The notes under the pieces were generated by a model. That model had not been told where the DNA came from. It saw only the letters and a program-made list of their open reading frames with translations, and did not search any database. This document shows, one piece after another, positions 25,392 to 33,714 of a stretch of 64,000 nucleotides of DNA. This DNA is from an uncultured Erythrobacter sp. GTDB lineage: Bacteria; Pseudomonadota; Alphaproteobacteria; Sphingomonadales; Sphingomonadaceae. The position numbers were made by a program, and so were the translations under genes. The first letter of the stretch is position 1. Every line of letters starts with the position of its first letter. The DNA lies in the NCBI GenBank assembly GCA_947499095.1, contig CANMMR010000001.1:543587-607586 (forward strand). The letters are read 5' to 3'.

Positions 25392-25766
25392 GTGAACAAG
25401 GCGCTACACGACCATCACGACGCACACACCCGCCGCCGCGCATATCTGCGGGACTGGCGCAAATCGATGAGCGACAACGTCGCCCTCGCCCTGCTAGTCT
25501 ACACCGGTCTCCAGATTTTCGTGACCGTTCATGCGATGAAGCAGGGCATGAGCTCGATCGCGCCTTACCTCCTCCTCGTCGCCCTCGTGGTCGGCATCAT
25601 TCCTTTCTGCCGCAAGTTCGAGCATCGCTGGACGCGCCTTACGGACGAGGACGCGCACGATCCGGCGCTGTCCGGCGCCTTTCGCCGCGACCAGATCGCG
25701 CTGTGGGCGCTGGCAATCGTCACGCCGCTGGCGCTGACCGCTTTCTTCCGGCTCATTTTCGGCTGA
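25392..25766 (+). CDS. Small integral membrane protein of unknown function
   Basis: A 124-residue protein with a His-rich, basic N-terminus (DHHDAHTRRRAYLRDWRKS) and three likely transmembrane segments (about residues 31-50, 58-73 and 102-122), with a charged loop (HRWTRLTDEDAHD) between the second and third. The start is GTG at 25392, after the ribosome site GGGGAGAG. I recognise no family; a hydrophobic domain after an arginine-rich head is reminiscent of a 2TM-domain protein but this is only resemblance. Confidence 0.6.
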   Translation: MNKALHDHHDAHTRRRAYLRDWRKSMSDNVALALLVYTGLQIFVTVHAMKQGMSSIAPYLLLVALVVGIIPFCRKFEHRWTRLTDEDAHDPALSGAFRRDQIALWALAIVTPLALTAFFRLIFG

Positions 25767-25858
25767 GCGAGGCAATCGCTCCGCGCGGGCTGGCAGTTGC
25801 CACGTCATGCGCACATGCCTACCTGCAAACGGATGACCATTATCCGTAAGCTTTCGCA

Positions 25859-27205
25859 ATGATCGACAGCGCCGCCGCCGTTGCGCGCTGCCAGGAACTC
25901 GTCGACCTCGCCCGGGCACGCGGTGCCGATGCTGCCGACGCCGCCTGTCGCGCCGGAGCATCGGAAAGCGTATCAGTCCGGCTGGGAGAACTGGAAGAAG
26001 TCGAGCGCTCCGAAAGCGAGGAGATCAGCCTGCGGGTCTTCGTCGGAAGGCGATCATCCTCCATCCAGACCAGCGACTTCGCGCCCGAAGGCCTCGCCAT
26101 CCTTGCCGGGCGTGCGGTGGAAATGGCGCGGCTGGCTCCGGAGGATCCCTATGGCGGACTCGCCCCGGAAGACCGGCTGTTCAGCGGCGAGGCACCCGAT
26201 CTCGAGCTGCTCGATCCGGACGATCCGTCGCCCGAAGAGTTGCGCGCTGCCGCGCTGGCAGCGGAAGATGCGGCCCGCGCGGTGAACGGCGTAACCAATT
26301 CTAACGGTGGCAGTGCCGGTGCCTCGCGCAGCGTATTCGGCCTCGCCACTTCGAACGGCTTTGCGCGCGGCTCTGCCAGTGGATCGCACACGCTGTCCGC
26401 AAGCGTCGTCGCGGGCGAGGGCGGCGGCATGGAAACCGATTACGCCTACCGCACGCAGCGCTTTCGCTCCGACCTGCCCGGGGCGGAGGAAATCGGCCGC
26501 GAGGCGGGGGAGCGGGCGGTGCGCAAGACAGGCTCGACCACCATGCCCTCGCGCAAGATGCCGGTCGTGTTCGAGCCGCGCGTCGGCAATGGCGTGCTCG
26601 GTCACTTGCTCGCCGCGATGAGCGGACCTGCGATCGCGCGCAAATCCAGCTTCCTGATCGGGCGCGAAGACGAGCAATTGTTCGACAGCGCCATCCATGT
26701 GCGCGAGGAACCGTTTCGCAAGCGCGGCCTGCGCTCGCGCTGTTTCGATGGTGAAGGCGTGCCTTGCAGCGAGCGCATGCTAGTCGAAGGTGGGCGCATC
26801 GGCGGCTGGCTGACCAATGTCGCATCCGCCAACCAGCTCGATCTCGGCCTCACAGGCCATGCCGGGCGCGGCGGCGGCGGGGCGCCGGGCGTATCGGCCA
26901 GCAATGTCGTGCTCGATCCTGGCACGGTCTCGGTCGAAGAGCTTATCGCCGATATCGAGGACGGTCTTTATGTCACCGGCCTGTTCGGCCAGGGGGTCAA
27001 CCTCGTGACCGGCGATTACAGCCGGGGGGCGAGCGGCTTTCGCATACGGGGCGGGGAGATCGACGGTCCTGTATCGGAGATCACGATTGCCGGTACACTG
27101 CCGGAGATGTTCCGCGCGCTGACCCCCGCAAACGACCTCGAACTGCAACGCGGCATAGATGTGCCGACCTTCCGCATCGACGGCATGGCGGTCGCGGGAG
27201 AATGA
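25859..27205 (+). CDS. pmbA: TldD/PmbA family protein (PmbA)
   Basis: Subunit of the TldD-TldE (PmbA) metalloprotease, which in other bacteria trims unfolded or modified peptides and processes antibiotics such as microcin B17. The 448-residue protein has the PmbA features: SVSVRLGELEEVERSESEEI early, GSTTMPSRKMPVVFEPRV in the middle, and the C-terminal TGLFGQGVNLVTGDYSRGASGF with the family's glycine-rich strand. In TldE-type subunits the zinc ligands lie in the TldD partner, which is not in this window. Its TGA overlaps the next ATG as ATGA. Confidence 0.92.
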   Translation: MIDSAAAVARCQELVDLARARGADAADAACRAGASESVSVRLGELEEVERSESEEISLRVFVGRRSSSIQTSDFAPEGLAILAGRAVEMARLAPEDPYGGLAPEDRLFSGEAPDLELLDPDDPSPEELRAAALAAEDAARAVNGVTNSNGGSAGASRSVFGLATSNGFARGSASGSHTLSASVVAGEGGGMETDYAYRTQRFRSDLPGAEEIGREAGERAVRKTGSTTMPSRKMPVVFEPRVGNGVLGHLLAAMSGPAIARKSSFLIGREDEQLFDSAIHVREEPFRKRGLRSRCFDGEGVPCSERMLVEGGRIGGWLTNVASANQLDLGLTGHAGRGGGGAPGVSASNVVLDPGTVSVEELIADIEDGLYVTGLFGQGVNLVTGDYSRGASGFRIRGGEIDGPVSEITIAGTLPEMFRALTPANDLELQRGIDVPTFRIDGMAVAGE

Positions 27206-28587
27206 TCGTGCGGATTCTCTTCCTTCTCGCGTTGCTCATTGCCACTCCGCTGTCCGCGCAACTCGTCGAACCCGCGCCGAGCGAGGAGCCGCAACCCACG
27301 CCGACGCAAACGATCGCTGCGACGCAAGGGGCGGGCGACGACGAGCGTATCGCGAGCCGTATCGCCGGCATCTTCGCCGCGCTGCCCGCATTCGAGCAGG
27401 TGTCGGTCGAGGTGAACGAAGGTGTCGTTTCTCTGGCGGGTACTGTTCCTGCAGAAGATGATGTCACCCGCGCGGAAGAAATTGCGTCGCGTGTCGCGGG
27501 CGTGGTGACTGTCGAGAATGGGCTGGAGCGCGACGTTTCTCTCGCAGCAGGCACGGCGGGGCTGACCAGCCTTGCCGACCGGTGGAGCGATCTGGTCAGG
27601 ATGCTGCCGCTGATTGCCGTCGCGCTGCTGGTGTGGGCGGGGATCGTGTTGCTCGGCTATCTGATCGCGGGGCTCGGTTCGCTCTGGCACCGGATCGCGC
27701 CCAACGGCTTCCTTGCCGAACTGATCGCAAGCGCCATCCGCTTCATCGCCGTCGTCGGCGGGCTGGTGATCGCGCTTGACATGATCGGGGCGACTGCGCT
27801 GCTCGGCGCGGTTCTGGGCGGTGCGGGCGTCATCGGCCTCGCATTGGGTTTCGCCATGCGCGAGACGGTCGAGAACTACGTCGCCTCGCTGATGCTGAGC
27901 CTGCGCCAGCCGTTCCGCGCCAACGACCACGTGCTGATCGACGATCTCGAGGGCCGCGTCATCCGCCTGACCAGCCGGGCAACGGTTCTGATGACGCTCG
28001 ACGGCAATCACCTGCGCATTCCGAACGGTCAGGTATTCAAGGCGGTCATCACCAACTACACCCGCAATCCGCAGCGCCGCTTCGAGTTCGACCTTGGCGT
28101 AGATGCGGACGATGATGCACGGGCCGCGCGAAAGCTCGGCCGTGATACGCTGGCGGGGCTGGACTTCGTGCTCGCCGACCCACCGCCCGAAGCGCGGATC
28201 ATCGAAGTGGGCGATTCTAACGTGGTCATCCGCCTTCTCGGCTGGATAGACCAAAGCCGGACGGATTGGTGGAAAGCGAAGACCAAAGCCATCCCGGCGG
28301 TCAAGACGGCGCTCGAAGATGCCGGATTCGGCCTCCCCGAGCCGATCTATCGCCTCCGCTTCGACCCGCGCTCTGCCAGCGTACCATTCGAAAGTGGCAC
28401 GGCGTTGGCCGAGGCGAAGCCGCCCGACGAGCAGCCCAGCCAGCCCGTCCGGCAGATCACAGTTACCGAAGAGGACGAGGATGTCCGGCCGACCGACGAG
28501 ATCGCGCAGATGGTCGATGCGGAGCGGCGCCAGGGCGGGACCGAGCAGGAAAAAGACCTGCTCGATCACAGCCGCCCGGTCGAGTAG
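27202..28587 (+). CDS. MscS-type mechanosensitive channel with periplasmic BON domain
   Basis: A 461-residue protein: signal peptide (MIVRILFLLALLIATPLSAQ), a BON domain at about residues 50-112 (RIASRIAGIFAALPAFEQVSVEVNEGVVSLAGTV), then three transmembrane helices, the MscS pore helix (GAVLGGAGVIGLALGFAMRETVENYVASLML) and the soluble beta and alpha/beta vestibule domain (FRANDHVLIDDLEGRVI, LRIPNGQVFKAVITNY). MscS channels release solutes on osmotic downshock; BON domains bind phospholipid or peptidoglycan-associated partners. The start overlaps the pmbA stop. The acidic C-terminal tail is long and disordered. Confidence 0.9.
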   Translation: MIVRILFLLALLIATPLSAQLVEPAPSEEPQPTPTQTIAATQGAGDDERIASRIAGIFAALPAFEQVSVEVNEGVVSLAGTVPAEDDVTRAEEIASRVAGVVTVENGLERDVSLAAGTAGLTSLADRWSDLVRMLPLIAVALLVWAGIVLLGYLIAGLGSLWHRIAPNGFLAELIASAIRFIAVVGGLVIALDMIGATALLGAVLGGAGVIGLALGFAMRETVENYVASLMLSLRQPFRANDHVLIDDLEGRVIRLTSRATVLMTLDGNHLRIPNGQVFKAVITNYTRNPQRRFEFDLGVDADDDARAARKLGRDTLAGLDFVLADPPPEARIIEVGDSNVVIRLLGWIDQSRTDWWKAKTKAIPAVKTALEDAGFGLPEPIYRLRFDPRSASVPFESGTALAEAKPPDEQPSQPVRQITVTEEDEDVRPTDEIAQMVDAERRQGGTEQEKDLLDHSRPVE

Positions 28588-28590
28588 CGC

Positions 28591-29124
28591 CTACTTTTCG
28601 TTTTCGTAACGCTCGATGCTTTCGAGCACGATTCGGCGCGCTTCGGCGGCATCGCCCCAGGCACCGACGCGGACCCACTTCTCTTTTTCGAGATCCTTGT
28701 AGTGGGTGAAGAAGTGCTCGATCTGCTGGAAGATGATGCTCGGCAGGTCCTTGGTCTCGGCGATGTCCGAGTAATAAGGGAAGGTCGTGTCGACCGGGAC
28801 GCACACCAGCTTCTCGTCGCCGCCATGCTCGTCTTCCAGGTTCAGCACGCCGATCGGCCGGGCGCGTACCACGCAGCCGGGGATGAAGGGCGAACGGGCG
28901 ATCACCAGCGCATCCAGCGGGTCGCCATCGGGGCTGAGCGTGTGGGGGACGAAGCCGTAATTCGCCGGATAGCGCATCGGCGTGTGCAGAATGCGGTCGA
29001 CGAACAATGCGCCGCTGCTTTTGTCGAACTCGTACTTTACCGGCTCGCCGCCGGTCGGCACTTCGATGATGACATTGAGGCTTTCGGGCGGATTGTCGCC
29101 CACGGGGATCATGTCGATGCGCAT
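28591..29124 (-). CDS. ppa: Inorganic pyrophosphatase
   Basis: Hydrolyses pyrophosphate to phosphate, driving biosynthesis forward; soluble, Mg-dependent family I enzyme. The 177-residue protein has the active-site lines VPTGGEPVKYEFDKSSGALFVDRIL, YPANYGFVPHTLSPDGDPLDALVI (with the conserved Asp cluster) and YKDLEKEKWVRVGAW. It is convergent with the BON-MscS gene (3 bases between) and divergent from hisS. The 381-base ppa/hisS gap carries two long hairpins. Confidence 0.96.
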   Translation of the reverse strand: MRIDMIPVGDNPPESLNVIIEVPTGGEPVKYEFDKSSGALFVDRILHTPMRYPANYGFVPHTLSPDGDPLDALVIARSPFIPGCVVRARPIGVLNLEDEHGGDEKLVCVPVDTTFPYYSDIAETKDLPSIIFQQIEHFFTHYKDLEKEKWVRVGAWGDAAEARRIVLESIERYENEK

Positions 29125-29151
29125 TGATGCTCTCGTTATTTACAGGTTGCC

Positions 29152-29228
29152 GCACCGGCCCTCTCCCCCGCCCGGCCACCCACGGCACGATGCTGATCGG
29201 GTGGCCGGGCGGGGGAGAGGGCCGGTGC
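29152..29228. repeat. Long hairpin element, copy 3 (perfect 30-bp arms)
   Basis: A perfect inverted repeat: left arm 29152-29181, right arm 29199-29228, 17-base loop with GGCACGATGCTG. This is the best conserved copy of the family. It lies 28 bases before the ppa start on the minus strand, so it would be in the 5' UTR or promoter region of ppa. The 381 bases between ppa and hisS (29125-29505) hold no gene, only this hairpin, copy 4 and the promoters. Confidence 0.9.
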
Positions 29229-29374
29229 CGTCCCGCCGTTAAGCGGAAAGACTAATCGCCCCTCTCCCCAGAAAGACTTCGCGGGGGCCTCTAGCCTCGT
29301 GTGTATATTGCGGCAACAGTCTGTTTACTGCGTGCTGTTTTCTGCGTGCGTGAAGCGCATCCGCACTTCCCGTG

Positions 29375-29457
29375 ACTGTTCCATCCCGCTCCCCCTCCCG
29401 ACCACCCACGAAAGTAAGCTCAATGGGTGGCCGGGAGGGGGCGCGGGATGGAACAGT
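29375..29457. repeat. Long hairpin element, copy 4
   Basis: Inverted repeat with 34-base arms (29375-29408 and 29424-29457), only two mismatches, and a 15-base loop (CGAAAGTAAGCTCAA) that differs from copies 1-3. The inner arm CGACCACCCA/TGGGTGGCCG is the family core. It ends 48 bases before the hisS start. Confidence 0.88.
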
Positions 29458-29505
29458 GCGAGCCAGCAGCTTGCTGCTCGCGGCCAACGCACCTAAAGGC
29501 GCGCC

Positions 29506-30741
29506 ATGTCGAAAACACCCCAAGCCATCCGCGGTACGCAGGACATCTTCGGCCCCGATGCCGAAGCCTTCGCCTTCGTCGTCGAGACCTTCGAGCGCGT
29601 GCGCAAGCTCTATCGCTTTCGCCGGGTGGAGATGCCGGTGTTCGAGAAGACCGAGGTGTTCAGCCGCGCGATCGGCGAGACGACCGATGTTGTGTCGAAG
29701 GAAATGTACAGCTTCGAGGATCGCGGCGGCGACAGCCTGACACTGCGCCCCGAGTTCACCGCCGGGATCGCGCGGGCCTACCTCTCGAACGGCTGGCAGC
29801 AGCACGCGCCGCTCAAGGTCGCGACGCACGGCCCGTTGTTCCGCTACGAGCGGCCGCAGAAGGGCCGCTATCGCCAGTTCCACCAGATCGACGCTGAAAT
29901 CATCGGCGCAGCCGAGCCGCAAGCGGATGTGGAGCTGCTCGCCATGGCCGACCAGCTGCTGAAGGAACTCGGCATCGAGGGCGTGACGCTGCATCTCAAC
30001 ACGTTGGGCGACGGCGACAGCCGCGACGCTTGGCGCGGCGCGCTGGTCGAGCACTTCCGTGCTGTAAAGAACGAGTTGAGCGAGGACAGCCAAGAGCGGC
30101 TCGAAAAGAACCCGCTGCGTATCCTCGACAGCAAAGATCGCCGCGACCAGCGGTTCGTGGCGGATGCGCCGAAAATCGATCAATTCCTGTCCGACGATGC
30201 GCGGGCGTTTTTCGATGCATTGACGAGCGGCCTCGATGCGGCGGGCGTGAAGTGGACGCGGGCCGAAAGCCTTGTGCGGGGACTCGACTATTACCGGCAC
30301 ACCGCCTTCGAATTCATTCCCGAAGAGGGGAGTGAGGCTGCTTCAAAGCTGGGTTCGCAGAGCACCATTCTGGGCGGCGGCCGCTACGACGGGCTGATGG
30401 AAAGCCTCGGCGGCGCGGCGACGCCCGCGGTGGGCTGGGCTGCCGGGATCGAGCGGCTGGCGATGCTGGTGGGAGACCGGATCGAGCCCAATGCGGACGT
30501 GATCGTCGTGGTAGAGAACGATGAGCTGATCGACCGTGCCATCGCAGCCATCGCCAAAATCAGGGCGGGCGGGCATTCCGCTGAGCTCATGGCAACCGGC
30601 AGTCCGCGCAAGCGGTTCGACAAAGCCGTAAAGGCCGGGGCGGACAAGATCGTCGCATTCGACATGCGCGACGGTACAGAGCATGTCCGGATGAAGGCTG
30701 ATGACGAAGCGACGGCGTCACTCGAAATGCTGCTTGGCTGA
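29506..30741 (+). CDS. hisS: Histidyl-tRNA synthetase
   Basis: Class II aminoacyl-tRNA synthetase that charges tRNA-His. The 411-residue protein has motif 1 ([25 protein letters not shown]), motif 2 ([27 protein letters not shown]), the histidine-binding [15 protein letters not shown], motif 3 ([12 protein letters not shown]), and the C-terminal anticodon-binding domain. Length is typical. It is the first gene of the hisS-prfA-prmC cluster with only three bases before prfA. Confidence 0.97.
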   Translation: MSKTPQAIRGTQDIFGPDAEAFAFVVETFERVRKLYRFRRVEMPVFEKTEVFSRAIGETTDVVSKEMYSFEDRGGDSLTLRPEFTAGIARAYLSNGWQQHAPLKVATHGPLFRYERPQKGRYRQFHQIDAEIIGAAEPQADVELLAMADQLLKELGIEGVTLHLNTLGDGDSRDAWRGALVEHFRAVKNELSEDSQERLEKNPLRILDSKDRRDQRFVADAPKIDQFLSDDARAFFDALTSGLDAAGVKWTRAESLVRGLDYYRHTAFEFIPEEGSEAASKLGSQSTILGGGRYDGLMESLGGAATPAVGWAAGIERLAMLVGDRIEPNADVIVVVENDELIDRAIAAIAKIRAGGHSAELMATGSPRKRFDKAVKAGADKIVAFDMRDGTEHVRMKADDEATASLEMLLG

Positions 30742-30744
30742 GAC

Positions 30745-31812
30745 ATGACCATCCCAGCCGAACGCCTCGATCAGATCGCCAATCGCTTCGCTGAGCTCGA
30801 GGCGCGCATGGCTTCGGGCCAGCTGGAGGGCGAGGCCTTCGTCCAGGCGAGCCGCGACTATGCCGAGCTGGAGCCGGTGGCGAAGGTCGCGGCCGAGGTG
30901 AAAGCCGCGCGCGAGGAGATTGCGAGCCTCGAGGAAATGCTCGCCGATCCCGAGATGAAGGCGATGGCGGAGGAGGAACTCGGCAGCCTGCGCAAGCGCC
31001 TGCCCGAGGCGGAGCGCGAACTGGCCGTCGCCATGTTGCCGCGCGATTCGGCCGACAACAAGCCCGCCATGCTTGAAATCCGCGCCGGCACCGGCGGGGA
31101 TGAGGCGGCGCTCTTCGCAGGCGATCTTTTCCGCATGTACGAACGCTTCGCTGCCGAGCAGGGCTGGAAGGTGGAGCCGGTCAGCATGAGTGCCAGCGAG
31201 GTCGGCGGCTTCAAGGAAATCGTCGCCAATGTCACCGGCAGCGGCGTTTTCGCCAAGCTCAAGTTCGAAAGCGGCGTCCACCGCGTCCAGCGCGTGCCCG
31301 AGACCGAGAGCGGCGGGCGAATCCACACCTCGGCGGCCACCGTAGCGGTGCTGCCGGAGCCGGACGAGGTCGACGTGCAGATCGATCCGGGCGATCTCAA
31401 GATCGACACCTATCGCGCCAGCGGGGCCGGCGGCCAGCACGTCAACACCACCGATTCAGCGATCCGCATCACGCACGAGCCCACCGGCCTGGTGGTCACC
31501 TGCCAGGACGGACGCAGCCAGCACAAGAACAAGGAAAAGGCGATGCAGGTCCTTCGCGCGCGGCTCTACGAGCAGCAGCGCGAGGCGACGCAGGGTGCCG
31601 AGGCCGAGGCGCGCAAGGCCATGGTCGGCAGTGGCGACCGCTCAGAACGCATCCGCACCTACAACTTCCCTCAGGGGCGCGTGACCGACCACCGCATCGG
31701 CCTGACGCTGCAGAAGCTGCCGCAGATCATCGCCGGGCCTGGTCTTGGCGAATTGATCGACGCGCTGATCGCCGAGGACGAGGCCAAACGCCTCGCGGCG
31801 ATGGCGGAGTGA
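30745..31812 (+). CDS. prfA: Peptide chain release factor 1
   Basis: Recognises UAA and UAG stop codons and triggers hydrolysis of the finished peptide. The 355-residue protein has the GGQ motif in [25 protein letters not shown]; its glutamine is the substrate of PrmC, encoded next. The C-terminal [19 protein letters not shown] is typical of RF1. The start is the ATG three bases after the hisS stop. Confidence 0.97.
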   Translation: MTIPAERLDQIANRFAELEARMASGQLEGEAFVQASRDYAELEPVAKVAAEVKAAREEIASLEEMLADPEMKAMAEEELGSLRKRLPEAERELAVAMLPRDSADNKPAMLEIRAGTGGDEAALFAGDLFRMYERFAAEQGWKVEPVSMSASEVGGFKEIVANVTGSGVFAKLKFESGVHRVQRVPETESGGRIHTSAATVAVLPEPDEVDVQIDPGDLKIDTYRASGAGGQHVNTTDSAIRITHEPTGLVVTCQDGRSQHKNKEKAMQVLRARLYEQQREATQGAEAEARKAMVGSGDRSERIRTYNFPQGRVTDHRIGLTLQKLPQIIAGPGLGELIDALIAEDEAKRLAAMAE

Positions 31813-31837
31813 GCGTGTTTCCGGCGGCTGCGCGTGG

Positions 31838-31912
31838 CCTTCGACAGGCTCAGGCTGCGCGGGTGGAGGCAAAATTGCGAACCATTTCCGCTCGTCCTGA
31901 GCTTGTCGAAGG
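31838..31912. repeat. REP-like inverted pair (TTCGACA-type)
   Basis: CCTTCGACAGGCTCAGG (31838-31854) and CCTGAGCTTGTCGAAGG (31896-31912) form an imperfect inverted pair around a 41-base spacer. This is the 'CTTCGACAAGCTCAGGACGA' type extragenic palindrome that is very common in sphingomonads. It fills the prfA-prmC gap. Confidence 0.85.
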
Positions 31913-31933
31913 ACAGAAACCGGGTATGCGGAG

Positions 31934-32755
31934 TTGAACGTCCAACAGGCAATCCGCGAAGCCGCACAGCGCCTCTCCGCCACCAGCGACACCGCGCGGC
32001 TGGATGCCGAACTGCTCATGGCGCATGCGCTCCGTACATCGCGTTCGGACCTGCTGATGAAGCATATGCGGGACGGGGCACCCGCCAGCTTCGATGCTTA
32101 CGTCGAGCGGAGGTCGGCAAATGAACCCGTTGCTCATATTCTCGGGCGGCAGGAGTTCTTCGGGCTCGAATTCGCCGTTACGAAGGACACGCTGATCCCG
32201 CGTGGCGACAGCGAGACCATCGTGCAGGCCGCTCTCGATCATGCGAGGCTTGATGCGCGGGTGCTGGACATGGGCACCGGGAGCGGCGCGTTGCTGCTGG
32301 CCTTCCTCGCCGAGCGCGCCGATGCGACGGGGATCGGGATCGATCTATCGCCGGCGGCGCTGGCCGTGGCGCAAGGGAACAGCGAAGCGCTCGGCCTCGC
32401 CGATCGAGCGGACTTCCGCGTCGCAAGCTGGCTGGACGATGGCTGGGCCGACGATCTCGGCAAGTTCGACCTGATCCTGTGCAACCCGCCCTATGTCGAG
32501 AACGATGCCGAGCTCGATCCTGACGTGCGCGACTTTGAACCCGCCTCCGCCTTGTTCGCCGGCCCCGAGGGGCTTGACGACTATCGCGCGATCGTCCCGC
32601 AGCTTGGCAAGCTTCTTTTTTCGGCGGGGATCGCGATCCTCGAAATCGGCTGGAAACAGGCGGACATGGTCTCGGCTATCGCCCGCGAATCGGGATTCGA
32701 AACCGAGCTGCGCAGGGACCTCGCGGGCCGCCCACGTGCACTGATTCTCAGATAG
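31934..32755 (+). CDS. prmC: Peptide chain release factor N5-glutamine methyltransferase
   Basis: Methylates the glutamine of the GGQ motif of release factors with SAM. The 273-residue protein has the N-terminal helical domain, the SAM motif VLDMGTGSGALLLAFL and the catalytic NPPYVEND, which is diagnostic for PrmC/HemK. The start used is TTG at 31934; no ATG is available without loss of the conserved N-terminus. Its position after prfA is a widespread arrangement. Confidence 0.95.
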   Translation: MNVQQAIREAAQRLSATSDTARLDAELLMAHALRTSRSDLLMKHMRDGAPASFDAYVERRSANEPVAHILGRQEFFGLEFAVTKDTLIPRGDSETIVQAALDHARLDARVLDMGTGSGALLLAFLAERADATGIGIDLSPAALAVAQGNSEALGLADRADFRVASWLDDGWADDLGKFDLILCNPPYVENDAELDPDVRDFEPASALFAGPEGLDDYRAIVPQLGKLLFSAGIAILEIGWKQADMVSAIARESGFETELRRDLAGRPRALILR

Positions 32756-32946
32756 GGGTTGGCAAAGCCGATTCGACCCTTTACCTCTGGCCACAGGCCA
32801 GTGGTGCGCGGCATGTCCGACCCGGTGGCCTAAGCCCCGACATATGCAGTTCCGGTGCGCGGCCCTTCAAGCCTCGCATACCATGCAGGAAAACGGGGCA
32901 CGCGCCATGCGACAAGCGCGGGCGCGCAAGGGGCAAGCGGCCATAG

Positions 32947-32963
32947 GCGGACCGGGGGTCCGC
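32947..32963 (+). promoter_or_regulatory. Hairpin just upstream of the DUF4167 start codon
   Basis: A perfect 7-bp GC stem, GCGGACC (32947-32953) with GGTCCGC (32957-32963) and a 3-base loop, ends eight bases before the ATG at 32972. It occupies the place of the ribosome site; no Shine-Dalgarno sequence is visible. The 216-base gap after prmC also has a CTGGCC/GGCCAG hairpin at 32787-32801 and no gene. Confidence 0.4.
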
Positions 32964-32971
32964 GCCGCGCC

Positions 32972-33673
32972 ATGAATGAGGATTACCTACCCTTGAACAA
33001 CAATCGCAATAACCGTCGTCGCGGTCGCAACAACCGTAACCAGGGCGGCGGCAACTCGGCCAATAGGATCGACAGTCGCGCGCGGGGCAATGCGCCCCAG
33101 CTGCTCGACAAGTACAAGAAGCTTGCCCAGGACGCCCAGCACAATGGCGACCGGGTGCAGGCGGAATATTATCTCCAGTTCGCCGATCACTATTTCCGCG
33201 TGATTGCCGACAACAAGGCGCGGCAGGATGAGCAGAAGGCCAAGCGCCAGGACGATCGCGGCGAGAACCAGTCGGAGGACGACGATGGCGACGATAATGA
33301 CGATCGCCGCGACAACAATCGTCGCCAGCGCTTGCGCCGTGACGATCAGGACGAGGGTGGGCGCAAGGATCGCGGGGACAGTCGCGGTGACAAGGCTCCC
33401 AAGCGTTCGCGGAAGAAGGACGCCGAGGGCGACTCCAACTCCTACGAGCCCGATGAGAACCCCTTCGTTCGCCGCGACGAAGAGGATCAGCCCAAGAAGC
33501 GCCGGGCTCCGCGCAAGGCTAAGAAAAACGAAGAAGGCCAGGCCGGTAGCGAAGGGGAAATTGACGCGACCGTTCTGCCGCCCTCGATCAGCGCCGCCGA
33601 CGAGGGCGAGGCCAAGCCCGCCCCGCGTCGTCGCCGCAAGAAAGATGCCGACGAGGAGGCAAACGCCGCCTGA
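32972..33673 (+). CDS. DUF4167 domain protein (RNA-binding-like, basic and acidic)
   Basis: A 233-residue protein. The N-terminus is extremely rich in Asn and Arg (LNNNRNNRRRGRNNRNQGG), followed by the DUF4167 helix pair (ALDKYKKLAQDAQHNGDRVQAEYYLQFADHYFRV-like, about residues 45-80), then a long low-complexity charged tail (KRSRKKD, RRRRKKD repeats). Alphaproteobacterial specific family of unknown function; its composition suggests nucleic-acid or ribosome binding. The start could also be TTG at 32993 (LNNNRNN), which is what many homologues begin with. Confidence 0.85.
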   Translation: MNEDYLPLNNNRNNRRRGRNNRNQGGGNSANRIDSRARGNAPQLLDKYKKLAQDAQHNGDRVQAEYYLQFADHYFRVIADNKARQDEQKAKRQDDRGENQSEDDDGDDNDDRRDNNRRQRLRRDDQDEGGRKDRGDSRGDKAPKRSRKKDAEGDSNSYEPDENPFVRRDEEDQPKKRRAPRKAKKNEEGQAGSEGEIDATVLPPSISAADEGEAKPAPRRRRKKDADEEANAA

Positions 33674-33714
33674 TCGCGCTTGATCGGCGGGACCGATGGA
33701 ATAGGGCGAGACCG

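Noticed and set aside
27016..28569. Long minus-strand frame antisense to the BON-MscS gene
   Set aside because: Its composition is that of a reverse shadow; the plus strand has clear domain signatures.
32855..32971. Upstream extension of the DUF4167 gene
   Set aside because: The extra 39 residues are not like the family and would span the hairpin and the prmC-DUF4167 gap without a ribosome site.
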